From Bog-950 sp046329515 (GTDB lineage Bacteria > Bacteroidota > Bacteroidia > Chitinophagales > LD1), in assembly GCA_046329515.1 (NCBI GenBank), contig JAXLUM010000004.1, positions 248,001 to 312,000 on the forward strand: a stretch of DNA of 64,000 bases, given 5' to 3'. Within the stretch, counting starts at the first letter, position 1. Each line of letters begins with the position of its first letter. This document shows positions 42,494 through 51,669 of the stretch, one piece after another. The position numbers and the translations under genes were made by a program. The notes under the pieces are model-generated. The model had not been told where the DNA came from. It saw only the letters and a program-made list of their open reading frames with translations, and did not search any database.

Positions 42494-43483
42494 ATGGCTG
42501 AAGAAATAAGACACAATTGGACCCTTGACGAGATAAGGGAGATATATAACACCCCTGTGCTGGAACTAATTTACCGCGCTTCTTTAATGCACCGTAAATA
42601 CCAGGCTACTGCCGAAGTACAGGTGTGCACCCTGCTTTCAGTAAAAACCGGGGGCTGTTCCGAAGACTGTTCGTATTGTCCGCAGGCCGCCCGCTATAAC
42701 ACCGGTGTTGAAGCGCATAAACTAATGGGGTACGAAGAGGTGATAGGCAAGGCGCTGGATGCCAAAAATGGTGGTTCAACCCGCTTTTGTATGGGTGCCG
42801 CCTGGCGTAATGTGCGCGATAATTCTGACTTTGATAAAGTAATTGATATGGTTAAGGGCGTTAACGCTCTCGGCCTTGAAGTATGTTGCACCTTGGGCAT
42901 GCTAACTGAAGACCAGGCCATGCGCTTAAAGGAAGCCGGCTTGTATGCCTACAATCACAACCTTGATACCAGCGATGAATATTACGGTGATGTAATAACT
43001 ACCCGCACCTACGACGACCGCCTGAAAACATTGGACAATGTTGAGAAAGCCGGCTTAAGCGTTTGCTGCGGTGGTATTATAGGCATGGGTGAGAGCGATG
43101 ATGACCGTATTAAGTTGTTGCACACCTTAGCTACGCGCAAAAGCCACCCCGAAAGCGTACCGGTTAACGCACTAGTGGCTGTTAAAGGCACACCGCTTGA
43201 AGGTAAACAGCGCGTTAAAACCTGGGAAATGGTACGCATGATTGCTACGGCACGTATTGTAATGCCAAAGGCTATGGTTCGCCTTAGCGCAGGCCGTAAT
43301 GAAATGACCTACGAACAACAGGCCTTATGTTTTATGGCCGGTGCCAACTCCATATTTACAGGGGAGAAATTGTTAACCACCCCTAACCCTGATTTTGATG
43401 CCGATAAAGAGATGTTTGAACTACTTGGTTTAAAAGCCCGCGAGTCATTTAAAGTAGAGAACACTGAAATGAGTTCTACCTGA
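42494..43483 (+). CDS. bioB: Biotin synthase BioB
   Basis: A 329-aa radical SAM enzyme that inserts sulfur into dethiobiotin. The [4Fe-4S] motif CSEDCSYC (Cys55, Cys59, Cys62) and the following PQAARYN are characteristic of biotin synthase, as are YNHNLDTS and the RLSAGR motif near the [2Fe-2S] site. It is the first gene of bioB-bioF-bioD-bioA; the next start is 6 bp after its stop. Confidence 0.97.
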   Translation: MAEEIRHNWTLDEIREIYNTPVLELIYRASLMHRKYQATAEVQVCTLLSVKTGGCSEDCSYCPQAARYNTGVEAHKLMGYEEVIGKALDAKNGGSTRFCMGAAWRNVRDNSDFDKVIDMVKGVNALGLEVCCTLGMLTEDQAMRLKEAGLYAYNHNLDTSDEYYGDVITTRTYDDRLKTLDNVEKAGLSVCCGGIIGMGESDDDRIKLLHTLATRKSHPESVPVNALVAVKGTPLEGKQRVKTWEMVRMIATARIVMPKAMVRLSAGRNEMTYEQQALCFMAGANSIFTGEKLLTTPNPDFDADKEMFELLGLKARESFKVENTEMSST

Positions 43484-43489
43484 TTAGGT

Positions 43490-44614
43490 ATGTCTTCCCG
43501 CATAGATGATTATATAAACGGCAGAAACGAAGAACGGAAAAAGGAAAATAATTTTCGTTCGCTTAAACCGGCTTCTGCTTTAATTGATTTTACGTCTAAC
43601 GATTACCTCGGTTTCGCACGCGACCCTGAATTGAAAAAACGGGTAGCCGCTGAACTGCTTCATTATCCCGATTATTCTTTGGGCAGTACAGGTTCAAGGC
43701 TTTTAACGGGCAATAGCGCCTATGCCGAAGAATTGGAAAGTATGTTGGCTAACTTCCATCATGCCGATACAGCCTTGATTTTTAATTCCGGTTTTACTGC
43801 TAATTATGGCCTGCTATCTTCTTTGCCTTATAGGGGCGATACCGTAATTTACGATGAGTTGGTGCACGCTTCTGTGCACGATGGAATACGCCATGGCAAG
43901 GCTGATAAAGTGCCTTTTCTTCACAATAATCTTGCTGATTTAGAGCAAAAATTGAGCGCTGCGAAAGGCTTAAAATATGTAGTGGTTGAAAGCCTCTATT
44001 CCATGGATGGGGACTTTGCACCTTTACAGGAGATAGCCGCGCTTTGCGAAAAATTTGAAGCCGGCCTTATTGTAGATGAAGCACATGCAAACGGTCTTTA
44101 TGGAAAGGATGGTAGCGGGCTTGCGAACCAAGCGGGTATTGAGGATAAATGCCTCGCCCGTATTTATACTTTCGGTAAGGCTATTGGCTCCTGTGGCGCG
44201 GCGGTAGTATGTGCTCAGCCCCTAAAGGAATTTCTGTTAAACTACTGCCGTCCTTTTATATTTTCTACTGCATTGCCCTTTACAAATCTTGCAGTAATTA
44301 AGTGCGCATACGGTTATCTGTCAAATGTGCAAAACCGAAGAGAATATCTTATAAAACTTGCCGTTAGTTTTAAGAAGGCTATGAGAGAGGCAAATTTTTC
44401 TGTTGTTGGATCAAGCGGGCCTATACAATCAATAGTGTTAAAAGGTAATGATAAGGTTAAGGCATTGGCTGAAAAAGTAAGGCAGAAAGGTTTTGATGTA
44501 AGGCCTATTCTTTATCCAACAGTGCCTAAAGGCACTGAAAGAATAAGGGTATGTCTGCATAGCTTTAATACGGAACAGGAAGTTAATGAATTAGCGAAGG
44601 CGTTTGTGATATGA
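43490..44614 (+). CDS. bioF: 8-Amino-7-oxononanoate synthase BioF
   Basis: A 374-aa alpha-oxoamine synthase that joins pimeloyl thioester to alanine. PLP residues: His126 (VHASVHDG), Asp196/His199 (VDEAHANGLYG) and Schiff-base Lys230 (TFGKAIGSCG). Sequence and position in the biotin operon identify it as BioF. It overlaps bioD by 4 bp (ATGA). A separate relative lies at 4592. Confidence 0.95.
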   Translation: MSSRIDDYINGRNEERKKENNFRSLKPASALIDFTSNDYLGFARDPELKKRVAAELLHYPDYSLGSTGSRLLTGNSAYAEELESMLANFHHADTALIFNSGFTANYGLLSSLPYRGDTVIYDELVHASVHDGIRHGKADKVPFLHNNLADLEQKLSAAKGLKYVVVESLYSMDGDFAPLQEIAALCEKFEAGLIVDEAHANGLYGKDGSGLANQAGIEDKCLARIYTFGKAIGSCGAAVVCAQPLKEFLLNYCRPFIFSTALPFTNLAVIKCAYGYLSNVQNRREYLIKLAVSFKKAMREANFSVVGSSGPIQSIVLKGNDKVKALAEKVRQKGFDVRPILYPTVPKGTERIRVCLHSFNTEQEVNELAKAFVI

Positions 44615-45255
44615 AGACTCAATTTCCAAAACAGATTTTCGTTTCCGGTATTGATACCGGCATTGGCAAAACAATTTCGGCAGCGGTGCTAACAGAAGCG
44701 CTGCACGCCGATTACTGGAAACCCATACAAAGCGGTATTGATGAAGTATCAGATTCGGAAACAGTAAACCTGCTAATCTCTAACACAGAGACCCGGGTAC
44801 ACAAGGAGGCCTATGTTTTAAAAAATCCAAGCAGCCCGCATTATTCCGCCCGCATGGAAGGCGTAAATATTGATTTAGCCTTGTGCAAATTACCTACCGA
44901 CCGTAAACTAATTGTGGAAGGTGCGGGTGGCTTAATGGTTCCTTTAACTGAAAAGTTTTTACAACTCGACTTAATCAGGTTTTTAGAGCTACCCGTAGTT
45001 CTGGTGGTTAAAAATTACCTCGGCAGCATTAACCATACGCTGTTAACCATTGAAGTATTACGCAGCAAGGGCATAACCGTAACCGGGCTTATTTTTAATG
45101 GCCCTCCGTTTAACGATAACGAAGAGATTATTCTGAAATTCTACAAACTTCCTGTATTAGGCCACATTGATGTAGTGGACAAACCTTCAAAAGACTTCGT
45201 TATTCAGCAGGCGGCTAAATTAAGAGTATCTTTACTGGAGCACTTTCAGCTATGA
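44611..45255 (+). CDS. bioD: Dethiobiotin synthetase BioD
   Basis: A 214-aa ATP-dependent synthetase closing the ureido ring. P-loop GIDTGIGKT (residues 13-21), the substrate-binding KPIQSG and the VEGAGGLMVPL segment are diagnostic. It overlaps both neighbours by 4 bp, so the operon is tightly coupled. Confidence 0.95.
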   Translation: MKTQFPKQIFVSGIDTGIGKTISAAVLTEALHADYWKPIQSGIDEVSDSETVNLLISNTETRVHKEAYVLKNPSSPHYSARMEGVNIDLALCKLPTDRKLIVEGAGGLMVPLTEKFLQLDLIRFLELPVVLVVKNYLGSINHTLLTIEVLRSKGITVTGLIFNGPPFNDNEEIILKFYKLPVLGHIDVVDKPSKDFVIQQAAKLRVSLLEHFQL

Positions 45256-46520
45256 ATCAACCGAGGCAATCCTCAAGTTCCGTTTGGCATCCATACACGC
45301 AAATGCAAACTGCAGGCAACTTCCCTTTAATTGTTAGGGGAGAAGGAGCATGGTTGTTTGACGATAAAGGCAATAAATATTTAGATGCAGTAGCCAGTTG
45401 GTGGACCAACCTGCACGGCCACGCCCACCCGCATATTGCAGCCCGCATAGCGCAACAGGCGCAAACCTTAGAACAGGTAATTTTTGCAGGCTTTACGCAT
45501 CCGGCAGCTGAGGAACTGGCACAAAAACTTTTAGCGCATATTCCCTATCACTCCCGCATTTTTTACAGCGATAATGGATCTACCGCTGTAGAGGCAGCAA
45601 TTAAAATGGCCATTCAATACTGGAATAATAAAGGGCAGAAACGAAATAAGATTATCGCTTTTCGCGATGCTTACCATGGCGATACGTTTGGCTCAATGAG
45701 CATAAGTGCACGCGGCGTTTTTACCAATGCCTTTCAGTCGCTGTTGTTTGATGTGGTTTTTATTGATACCCCCGATTACACTAATGGCGAGATTGTAGTG
45801 GAGCAATTGCTTAGGGCAGTGAAGCGCGATGATATAGCAGCATTTATTTTCGAGCCGCTGGTATTAGGTTCGGCAGGTATGCTTATGTATAAGGCTGAAA
45901 CGCTTAATAAGCTTATTGGCATTTGTAAAGAGAATGCTGTGCTAACCATTGCAGATGAGGTAATGACCGGCTTTGGCCGCACCGGTAAATTTTTAGCTAC
46001 AGACCATTGCGCCAATAAGCCCGATATAGTTTGTCTTTCTAAAGGAATAACCGGAGGCTTTCTGCCTTTTGCAGCTACTACCTGCACTGAGGATATTTAC
46101 ACCGCCTTCCTTTCTGATGATAAATCAAAAATGCTCTTTCATGGACACAGCTACACTGGCAACCCGCTTGGTTGTGCCGCTGCCATTGCCAGCCTTGAAG
46201 TATTTGAGCAGGAAAGAACCTTAACTAAAATTGAGCGCATTGCTGAACTGCATGCTGCTCTTGCGGAAAGAATAAAATTGCAAAAGGCTATTAAGGAAGT
46301 GCGCCATCAGGGCACAATAGTAGCGATTGAATTTAAAGCTGAAGACGGTGGTTATTTAAGCAACATACGCGATAAGGCCTATACCTTTTTTATAAGCAAG
46401 GGTATTGTGCTTCGCCCCTTGGGTAACGTAATTTACATTTTGCCGCCTTACTGCATTACCGAAGCTGAATTGCATTTGGTTTATAGCGCTATTGAGGAGT
46501 TCTCCGCTTCGCTTAACTAA
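45252..46520 (+). CDS. bioA: Adenosylmethionine-8-amino-7-oxononanoate aminotransferase BioA
   Basis: A 422-aa class III aminotransferase. Start WHPYTQM and NLHGHAHP are typical of BioA; Asp235 (IADEVMTGFGRTG) and the PLP lysine Lys264 (CLSKGITGG) are in place. It converts KAPA to DAPA, with SAM as amino donor in the family. Last gene of the bio operon. No pimelate-forming genes (bioC/bioH or bioW) lie in the window. Confidence 0.95.
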   Translation: MNQPRQSSSSVWHPYTQMQTAGNFPLIVRGEGAWLFDDKGNKYLDAVASWWTNLHGHAHPHIAARIAQQAQTLEQVIFAGFTHPAAEELAQKLLAHIPYHSRIFYSDNGSTAVEAAIKMAIQYWNNKGQKRNKIIAFRDAYHGDTFGSMSISARGVFTNAFQSLLFDVVFIDTPDYTNGEIVVEQLLRAVKRDDIAAFIFEPLVLGSAGMLMYKAETLNKLIGICKENAVLTIADEVMTGFGRTGKFLATDHCANKPDIVCLSKGITGGFLPFAATTCTEDIYTAFLSDDKSKMLFHGHSYTGNPLGCAAAIASLEVFEQERTLTKIERIAELHAALAERIKLQKAIKEVRHQGTIVAIEFKAEDGGYLSNIRDKAYTFFISKGIVLRPLGNVIYILPPYCITEAELHLVYSAIEEFSASLN

Positions 46521-46616
46521 CCTCTTATTCCATTCTGTATACTACGGTAAAATACCGCTAACTGCTAAATACTGTAAAAAAGGTTTAATCGTTTTAATGT
46601 TCCATATATTCGTTGC

Positions 46617-47333
46617 ATGAGGCATTTACCGGGGCTGCTTTTAGCCTTGTTGTTCAGTTTTAAACTTTCCGCCCAATCCGATACCGTTACCATTAAGGGA
46701 ACCATATTGGATTCTTACACTTTTAGGCCGCTGTCCTTTGTTAATGTTATCTATTCCAAGGCCAGCCTCACTATTGCTTCCGATTCCAAAGGCAACTTTG
46801 AATTAAGAATGCCTAAGCGCGATACCATATTCCTTTTCTATCCCGGTTACCGCACCATCAAGTTTTCCGTGGCTGATTCTATTTTGCGCCCTACTTATAC
46901 TTATAATTTATTGTTGGAGCCTTTAACTACCGGCCTAAGCCAGCCCATTATTATTAAAGCACCTAAAAGCCTTGAACAAATTGAAGAGGAGCGCAGAAAG
47001 ATGGGTATAACACCCCGTGAGTTAGAACGCCCTATAATGAGTTTTACCAGCCCTATTAGTGCGTTATATGATTTGCTCAGTTCACGCGCTCAGGAGCGGG
47101 AGAAACTGAAGAAGCAGATGAAAGAAGATGAGCGTGTGCGCATCTTTAAAGAGTTGTTGCGCTACTACAACGAGAATGGCCTTATTGATTTGCCTGAAGA
47201 ATACTTTGACGATTTCGACCGCTATTGTAACCTGCCGCCGGACTTTATTAAAACCGCCAGCGATTACGACATCACCAAAACCATTATTGGTTTGTATCAA
47301 AAATACAGCCGTCTTAATGGCATAATTAAGTAG
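46617..47333 (+). CDS. Exported protein with carboxypeptidase-regulatory-like domain
   Basis: A 238-aa protein with a signal peptide (ending FSFKLSAQ, cut about residue 20) and a CarboxypepD-reg/TonB-receptor plug-like beta-sandwich (IKGTILDSYTFRPLSFVNV through FELRMPKRDTIFLFY, about 24-105). The C-terminal half is charged and helical. It may be a periplasmic or surface-associated protein. Its stop abuts the convergent aroQ stop. Confidence 0.82.
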   Translation: MRHLPGLLLALLFSFKLSAQSDTVTIKGTILDSYTFRPLSFVNVIYSKASLTIASDSKGNFELRMPKRDTIFLFYPGYRTIKFSVADSILRPTYTYNLLLEPLTTGLSQPIIIKAPKSLEQIEEERRKMGITPRELERPIMSFTSPISALYDLLSSRAQEREKLKKQMKEDERVRIFKELLRYYNENGLIDLPEEYFDDFDRYCNLPPDFIKTASDYDITKTIIGLYQKYSRLNGIIK

Positions 47334-47759
47334 CTATAAAAGGCTATCCAGCGCCAATACGTAGCTTTCCATACCAAAGCCCGCAATAATACCTTTGCTC
47401 ACCCCGCTTATTAAGGAGGTGTGCCTGAATTCTTCCCTTGCATAAGGGTTACTGATGTGCACTTCTATTACCGGCGTTTTAATAGCCGCCACAGCATCGC
47501 GTATAGCCACGCTGGTGTGGGTATAACCGCCCGCATTTAAAATTATACCATCAAAGCTAAAGCCCACTTCCTGCAATTTATCTATCAGTTCTCCTTCTAT
47601 GTTCGATTGAAAAGCGCTTAACTGCACATCATCGCTGTACACATCCTTTATCTCATTAAAAAACTCGTCAAAGCTCATATCGCCGTAAATATCCGGCTCG
47701 CGTTTACCCAAAAGGTTAAGGTTAGGTCCGTTTATTATAATGATTTTCTTCTTGCTCAT
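47334..47759 (-). CDS. aroQ: Type II 3-dehydroquinate dehydratase
   Basis: A 141-aa shikimate-pathway enzyme. The core GPNLNLLGKREPDIYG, NAGGYTHTSVAIRDA and EVHISNPYAREEFR segments contain the conserved Tyr, Arg and His residues of the dodecameric type II enzyme. It converts 3-dehydroquinate to 3-dehydroshikimate. It is a single gene on the minus strand, not clustered with other aro genes. Confidence 0.95.
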   Translation of the reverse strand: MSKKKIIIINGPNLNLLGKREPDIYGDMSFDEFFNEIKDVYSDDVQLSAFQSNIEGELIDKLQEVGFSFDGIILNAGGYTHTSVAIRDAVAAIKTPVIEVHISNPYAREEFRHTSLISGVSKGIIAGFGMESYVLALDSLL

Positions 47760-47855
47760 GCCCGCAATTTAAGCAAGTGCATAGTAAATAGGTAATACAC
47801 TTTTTAGCTGTTTATGCCCGGTAGAAAATGCCACCCTTATCCTCTAAACTTGTGT

Positions 47856-48758
47856 ATGAGTTGGCAGGCCTATATAAAGGGTTTTAAAAGTTATTTGCAG
47901 TTAGAAAAATCGCTGTCTGCTAACTCCATTGAAGCCTACCTGCGCGATGTAAATAAGTTCGTTAGTTACCTGGCCGCCGAAAACCTGCACTTAGGTGTTG
48001 AGGAAATTAAACTGGGCCATCTTGAAGGGTTTGTAAAAACAGTGCATGAACTAGGTATGGATGCCCATTCGCAGGCCCGCATTATTTCCGGCTTAAGGGC
48101 CTTCTATAAATACCTTATGATGGAAGATGTGCTTTCCGTTAACCCAACCGAACTGCTTTCTTCCCCCAAACTCTCGCGCAAACTGCCCGATACTCTTTCT
48201 GTAGAAGAAGTAAATGCCCTCTTAAGTTCTATAGACCTAAGCACACCTGAAGGTATGCGCAACAGGGCCATGCTTGAGGTTTTATATAGCTGTGGCTTAC
48301 GCGTAAGTGAGCTAATCAATCTTAAAATCTCCAACCTGTTTTTGGATGTGGAGTTTATAAAAGTACTGGGTAAGGGAGATAAAGAACGACTGGTGCCCAT
48401 AGGTTCGCAGGCCATTAAATACATTAAAATGTACCGCGATGATGTGCGCGTTCACCTGGATATTAAAAAAGGGGAGGAGGATATGCTTTTCCTGAACAGA
48501 CGGGGCAAGCGGCTCAGCCGTATGTATGTATTCCTGGTTATAAAGGAGTGCGCGGCTGCTATTGGCCTTAAAAAGAGCATTTCCCCCCACACTTTACGGC
48601 ACTCGTTTGCCACGCACTTAATTGAAGGAGGGGCCGATTTACGGGCCGTGCAGGAAATGCTGGGCCACGCAAGTATTACAACCACAGAGATTTACACCCA
48701 CCTGGATCGCGACTACCTTCGCAGCACCATAATGCAGTTTCACCCGCGTTATAAGTAA
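47856..48758 (+). CDS. xerD: Site-specific tyrosine recombinase XerD
   Basis: A 300-aa recombinase. Catalytic residues line up one residue apart from E. coli XerD: Arg149 (SCGLRVSEL), Lys173 (GKGDKERLVP), His245 and Arg248 (SPHTLRHSFATHL), His271 (MLGHASITTTEIYTH) and Tyr280. It resolves chromosome dimers at dif with a partner. The frame is open to 47814, but ATG 47856 starts the usual N-terminal SAM-like domain. It is host housekeeping, not part of a mobile element, to judge by its neighbours. Confidence 0.95.
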   Translation: MSWQAYIKGFKSYLQLEKSLSANSIEAYLRDVNKFVSYLAAENLHLGVEEIKLGHLEGFVKTVHELGMDAHSQARIISGLRAFYKYLMMEDVLSVNPTELLSSPKLSRKLPDTLSVEEVNALLSSIDLSTPEGMRNRAMLEVLYSCGLRVSELINLKISNLFLDVEFIKVLGKGDKERLVPIGSQAIKYIKMYRDDVRVHLDIKKGEEDMLFLNRRGKRLSRMYVFLVIKECAAAIGLKKSISPHTLRHSFATHLIEGGADLRAVQEMLGHASITTTEIYTHLDRDYLRSTIMQFHPRYK

Positions 48759-48778
48759 CAGTATTACCCTAACCCAAT

Positions 48779-48786
48779 TATATTTG
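48779..48786 (+). promoter_or_regulatory. Candidate -7 promoter element
   Basis: TATATTTG, 19 bp before the ATG at 48806. Same form as the bio-operon element. Confidence 0.4.
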
Positions 48787-48805
48787 CAGGCTTAATTTGT
48801 TTTCA

Positions 48806-49804
48806 ATGCTTAATCTCATACGCGAGTTTCCCGCACAAATTTTAAAAGCTCTTGTTATAGGCGAAGAGGCCAACATCCTCAATACCTTTAACAAGCCTAT
48901 AAAAAATGTGGTTGTTGCCGGATTGGGTGGCTCGGGTATCGGCGGCGATTTATTAGCCGAATTATTGCGCGATTCACTGCAGGTTCCCGTTACCGTTAGT
49001 AAGGGCTATTTTTTGCCCGCATTTGTTGACGATTCTACCCTTTTGATTTTGGCCTCTTATTCAGGCAATACCGAAGAAGTTATAAGCTGCGCTACTGAGG
49101 CAGTTCAAAAAGGCATAAAGCCGGTTTGTGTTACCTCAGGCGGTAAACTGGCCCGCCTTGCTTACGATAATAAGTTTGATGTAATTCACATACCCGATGG
49201 CATGCCTCCGCGCGCATGCTTAGGCTACTCTTCCATACAGTTGTTTTTTATACTGCACCACTATGGTTTAATAAGCGATTCTTTCAAGGCCTCTTTTAGA
49301 AAAGTGGCTCAGTTTCTGGTAGACGAGCAGGAAGCCATAATTGAAGATTCAGAGTTTTTAGCAGGTAAGCTGGAAGAAAAGGTAATTATCATTTACGCAG
49401 AAGATAAGTACGAAAGCGTAGCGCTGCGTTTAAAACAACAGCTAAACGAAAACTCAAAAATGTTTAGCTGGTACAACGTAATACCCGAAATGAATCACAA
49501 TGAAATTGTGGGCTGGAAACAGCAGCATGGTAACCTCGCTGTACTTATTCTGCGTTCTTCTGATGAGTTCCCTCGTAACACAGAGCGCATTCTGTTTAAA
49601 AAAGATGTAGTAAGTAAGTATTCTGAAAACGTTTTTGAAATACAGGCTAAGGGAAGCGATTCGTTTGAAAAGCATTTCTACCTTATACATTTTGGCGATT
49701 GGTTATCTTACCATCTTGCTATCCTTCACGGGTACGATCCTCAGGAAGTATACGTAATTGACCGCTTGAAGAATCATTTGAACTCCGTTAAGCAGGCCGA
49801 TTAA
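48806..49804 (+). CDS. Bifunctional phosphoglucose/phosphomannose isomerase-like protein
   Basis: About 332 aa with two SIS sugar-isomerase domains. The start of SIS-1 (VVAGLGGSGIGGD), LASYSGNTEEV and the C-terminal PEMNHNEIVGW, containing catalytic candidates, are the pattern of the archaeal/bacterial bifunctional PGI/PMI group. It would interconvert fructose-6-P with glucose-6-P or mannose-6-P. The frame is open to TTG 48797; ATG 48806 is preferred. Its stop overlaps the rluD start by one base. Confidence 0.87.
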   Translation: MLNLIREFPAQILKALVIGEEANILNTFNKPIKNVVVAGLGGSGIGGDLLAELLRDSLQVPVTVSKGYFLPAFVDDSTLLILASYSGNTEEVISCATEAVQKGIKPVCVTSGGKLARLAYDNKFDVIHIPDGMPPRACLGYSSIQLFFILHHYGLISDSFKASFRKVAQFLVDEQEAIIEDSEFLAGKLEEKVIIIYAEDKYESVALRLKQQLNENSKMFSWYNVIPEMNHNEIVGWKQQHGNLAVLILRSSDEFPRNTERILFKKDVVSKYSENVFEIQAKGSDSFEKHFYLIHFGDWLSYHLAILHGYDPQEVYVIDRLKNHLNSVKQAD

Positions 49805-50871
49805 TGAAGGACGGGCTGGAAGAAGAGGACTTAGCTTCTGTTGAAGGGGAAGGTTCCGATGACTATGTTGAGGAGGTCAATCTTAAAATTGACCCCAAGC
49901 AAACTACTGTAAGAATAGATAAGTTTCTATCAGTGCATTTGGGAGCTAATGTTAGCCGCACCAAAATTCAAAGTGCGGCCGATTCAGGTAGTATTACCGT
50001 AAACGGTAAGCCTGTTAAGCAAAGCTATAAAATACGCCCCGGCGATAGCATCCGTCTGCTTATACCCCGCCATGCAGAGAACTACGACTTAGTAGCCGAG
50101 AATATTCCCTTAGAAATTATTTATGAGGATGATGATGTAGTTATCATTAACAAAGACCCTAAAATGGTGGTGCATCCCGGCTTGGGTAACCATCGGGGCA
50201 CCTTGATTAATGCATTGTTGTGGCACTTTCAAAATCTTCCGAGCGGCAGCGAGTATTTTCGCCCCGGTTTGGTGCACCGTATTGATAAGGGAACCAGCGG
50301 TTTGTTGATTATTGCCAAAACCGATTTGGCCCTTGCGCATTTGGCTAAACAGTTTTTTGACCGCACCATTGATCGTAAATATGTGGCCCTTGTTTGGGGC
50401 GATGTAAAGGAAGATGCAGGCACCGTAACCGGTAATATAGGCCGCCATAATCGCGACCGCCGCCAATTCGAGGTTTTTCCTGATGGTGATTTTGGCAAAC
50501 ACGCGGTAACGCATTATAAAGTGCTGGAGCGCTTAAACTATGTAACACTGGTTGAATGTAAATTGGAAACGGGCCGAACGCACCAAATACGCGTTCATAT
50601 GAAATATATTGGCCACACCCTGTTTAACGATGAGCGCTACGGTGGCAATAAAATCTTAAAAGGCACGGTTTACAGTAAATACAAGCAATTTATTGAAAAC
50701 TGTTTCGAAATTTTGCCGCGCCAGGCCTTACATGCAGCTACATTAGGTTTCATTCATCCCACTACGGGTAAAAAAATGTTTTTTGAGGCTCCTTTGCCTA
50801 AGGATTTCCAAACCGTTTTAGATAAATGGAGGAAGTACTGGACCAACCTTAATGCCCAGGTAGAGGAATAG
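49804..50871 (+). CDS. rluD: 23S rRNA pseudouridine synthase RluD-like
   Basis: A 355-aa RluA-family enzyme. An S4 RNA-binding domain (about 33-90) leads into the catalytic domain with the nucleophile Asp in HRIDKGTSGLL and the later LETGRTHQIRVH motif. RluD modifies helix 69 of 23S rRNA. It is coupled by TAATG to the isomerase gene, an odd but clear arrangement. Assignment to RluD rather than RluC is by length and the S4 domain. Confidence 0.9.
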   Translation: MKDGLEEEDLASVEGEGSDDYVEEVNLKIDPKQTTVRIDKFLSVHLGANVSRTKIQSAADSGSITVNGKPVKQSYKIRPGDSIRLLIPRHAENYDLVAENIPLEIIYEDDDVVIINKDPKMVVHPGLGNHRGTLINALLWHFQNLPSGSEYFRPGLVHRIDKGTSGLLIIAKTDLALAHLAKQFFDRTIDRKYVALVWGDVKEDAGTVTGNIGRHNRDRRQFEVFPDGDFGKHAVTHYKVLERLNYVTLVECKLETGRTHQIRVHMKYIGHTLFNDERYGGNKILKGTVYSKYKQFIENCFEILPRQALHAATLGFIHPTTGKKMFFEAPLPKDFQTVLDKWRKYWTNLNAQVEE

Positions 50872-51080
50872 GCATTCATCTCATTATTCTCAATTGGTGA
50901 AGGCAAAATTTGACTATTCAGTTTACAGAAAGCCGATTTTATTTGCGTGCGCTTGAACCCGCCCTTGCTACCCCAAGGCCCACTGTGAGTAGAATGCCGT
51001 AATTATTACCCGGTTACCGTTCCAATCACTGTTTTTATGAAAGCAGTATAAATTAATCTGTCTGATTAAAACAGAAAGGT

Positions 51081-51179
51081 ATGTTAATTGTAGGATTACT
51101 TGGCTTAGCCGGCATATTGGTGGCTTACCAGCTTATCTTTAACCAGGACCCCGATAACTTTGGTAAGTATCGCAGGTAG
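51081..51179 (+). CDS. Possible 32-aa single-helix membrane protein
   Basis: ATG at 51081, preceded by GAAAGG, encodes a short hydrophobic helix (LIVGLLGLAGILVAYQLIF) and a polar end NQDPDNFGKYRR before TAG. It fills the gap before the convergent lipoprotein gene. It is plausible as a real micro-protein, but no family is recognised and the case rests on this layout. Confidence 0.4.
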   Translation: MLIVGLLGLAGILVAYQLIFNQDPDNFGKYRR

Positions 51180-51183
51180 TTGG

Positions 51184-51669
51184 TTATTTAACCCGCTTAA
51201 ACTTCTTTAATCCGCCCTTGCGGATTATCTCATTTATTTCTGCCACCTCATCTTTATAGCGGCTCCTTTCACCCAGGTTGTATATCTCTAAAAAAGGGTC
51301 TTTATCAATTATCGCATCACCCATTTCCTTAAGGGTAGGGGCAGTGGTCAGTTTTGCATAGTCAGCATAGGTGTATTTCAAAAATACAGTGTTGGGTCCA
51401 ATGCCGCGGTTATCTAAAAGGTAGCCCTTTTTTAAAGGTGAAGGATAGGCCAATACCCCTTTATAATAAACATCGGTTGGCGCGGGGTAAGCTACTATCT
51501 CCGTTTTGCTTTCGTTCATGGTTACAGGCACATTCATGCTGTAATCGCCCTTGGTTTTATAAACCACAGCGGGTTCACCTGCGTAACTTACGTTAGTGCT
51601 GGTTTGCGTTTTACAGCCAAGCACGGCAATTAAAATTGCCGTGCTTGCTGCAAGAATTATAGCTTTCAT
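51184..51669 (-). CDS. Lipoprotein coupled to the C10 protease
   Basis: A 161-aa lipoprotein with lipobox AVLGC (Cys19) and a beta-rich domain of unknown family. The start overlaps the protease stop by one base (TAATG), so it is translated from the same message. Small inhibitors are encoded beside C10 proteases in streptococci (Spi for SpeB) and Bacteroides (Bfi). This protein might have that role, or be a chaperone; there is no sequence proof. Confidence 0.75.
   Translation of the reverse strand: MKAIILAASTAILIAVLGCKTQTSTNVSYAGEPAVVYKTKGDYSMNVPVTMNESKTEIVAYPAPTDVYYKGVLAYPSPLKKGYLLDNRGIGPNTVFLKYTYADYAKLTTAPTLKEMGDAIIDKDPFLEIYNLGERSRYKDEVAEINEIIRKGGLKKFKRVK

Noticed and set aside
47856..48758. 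Integrase of a mobile element
   Set aside because: Catalytic positions match XerD, no attachment repeats flank it, and the neighbours are housekeeping genes.
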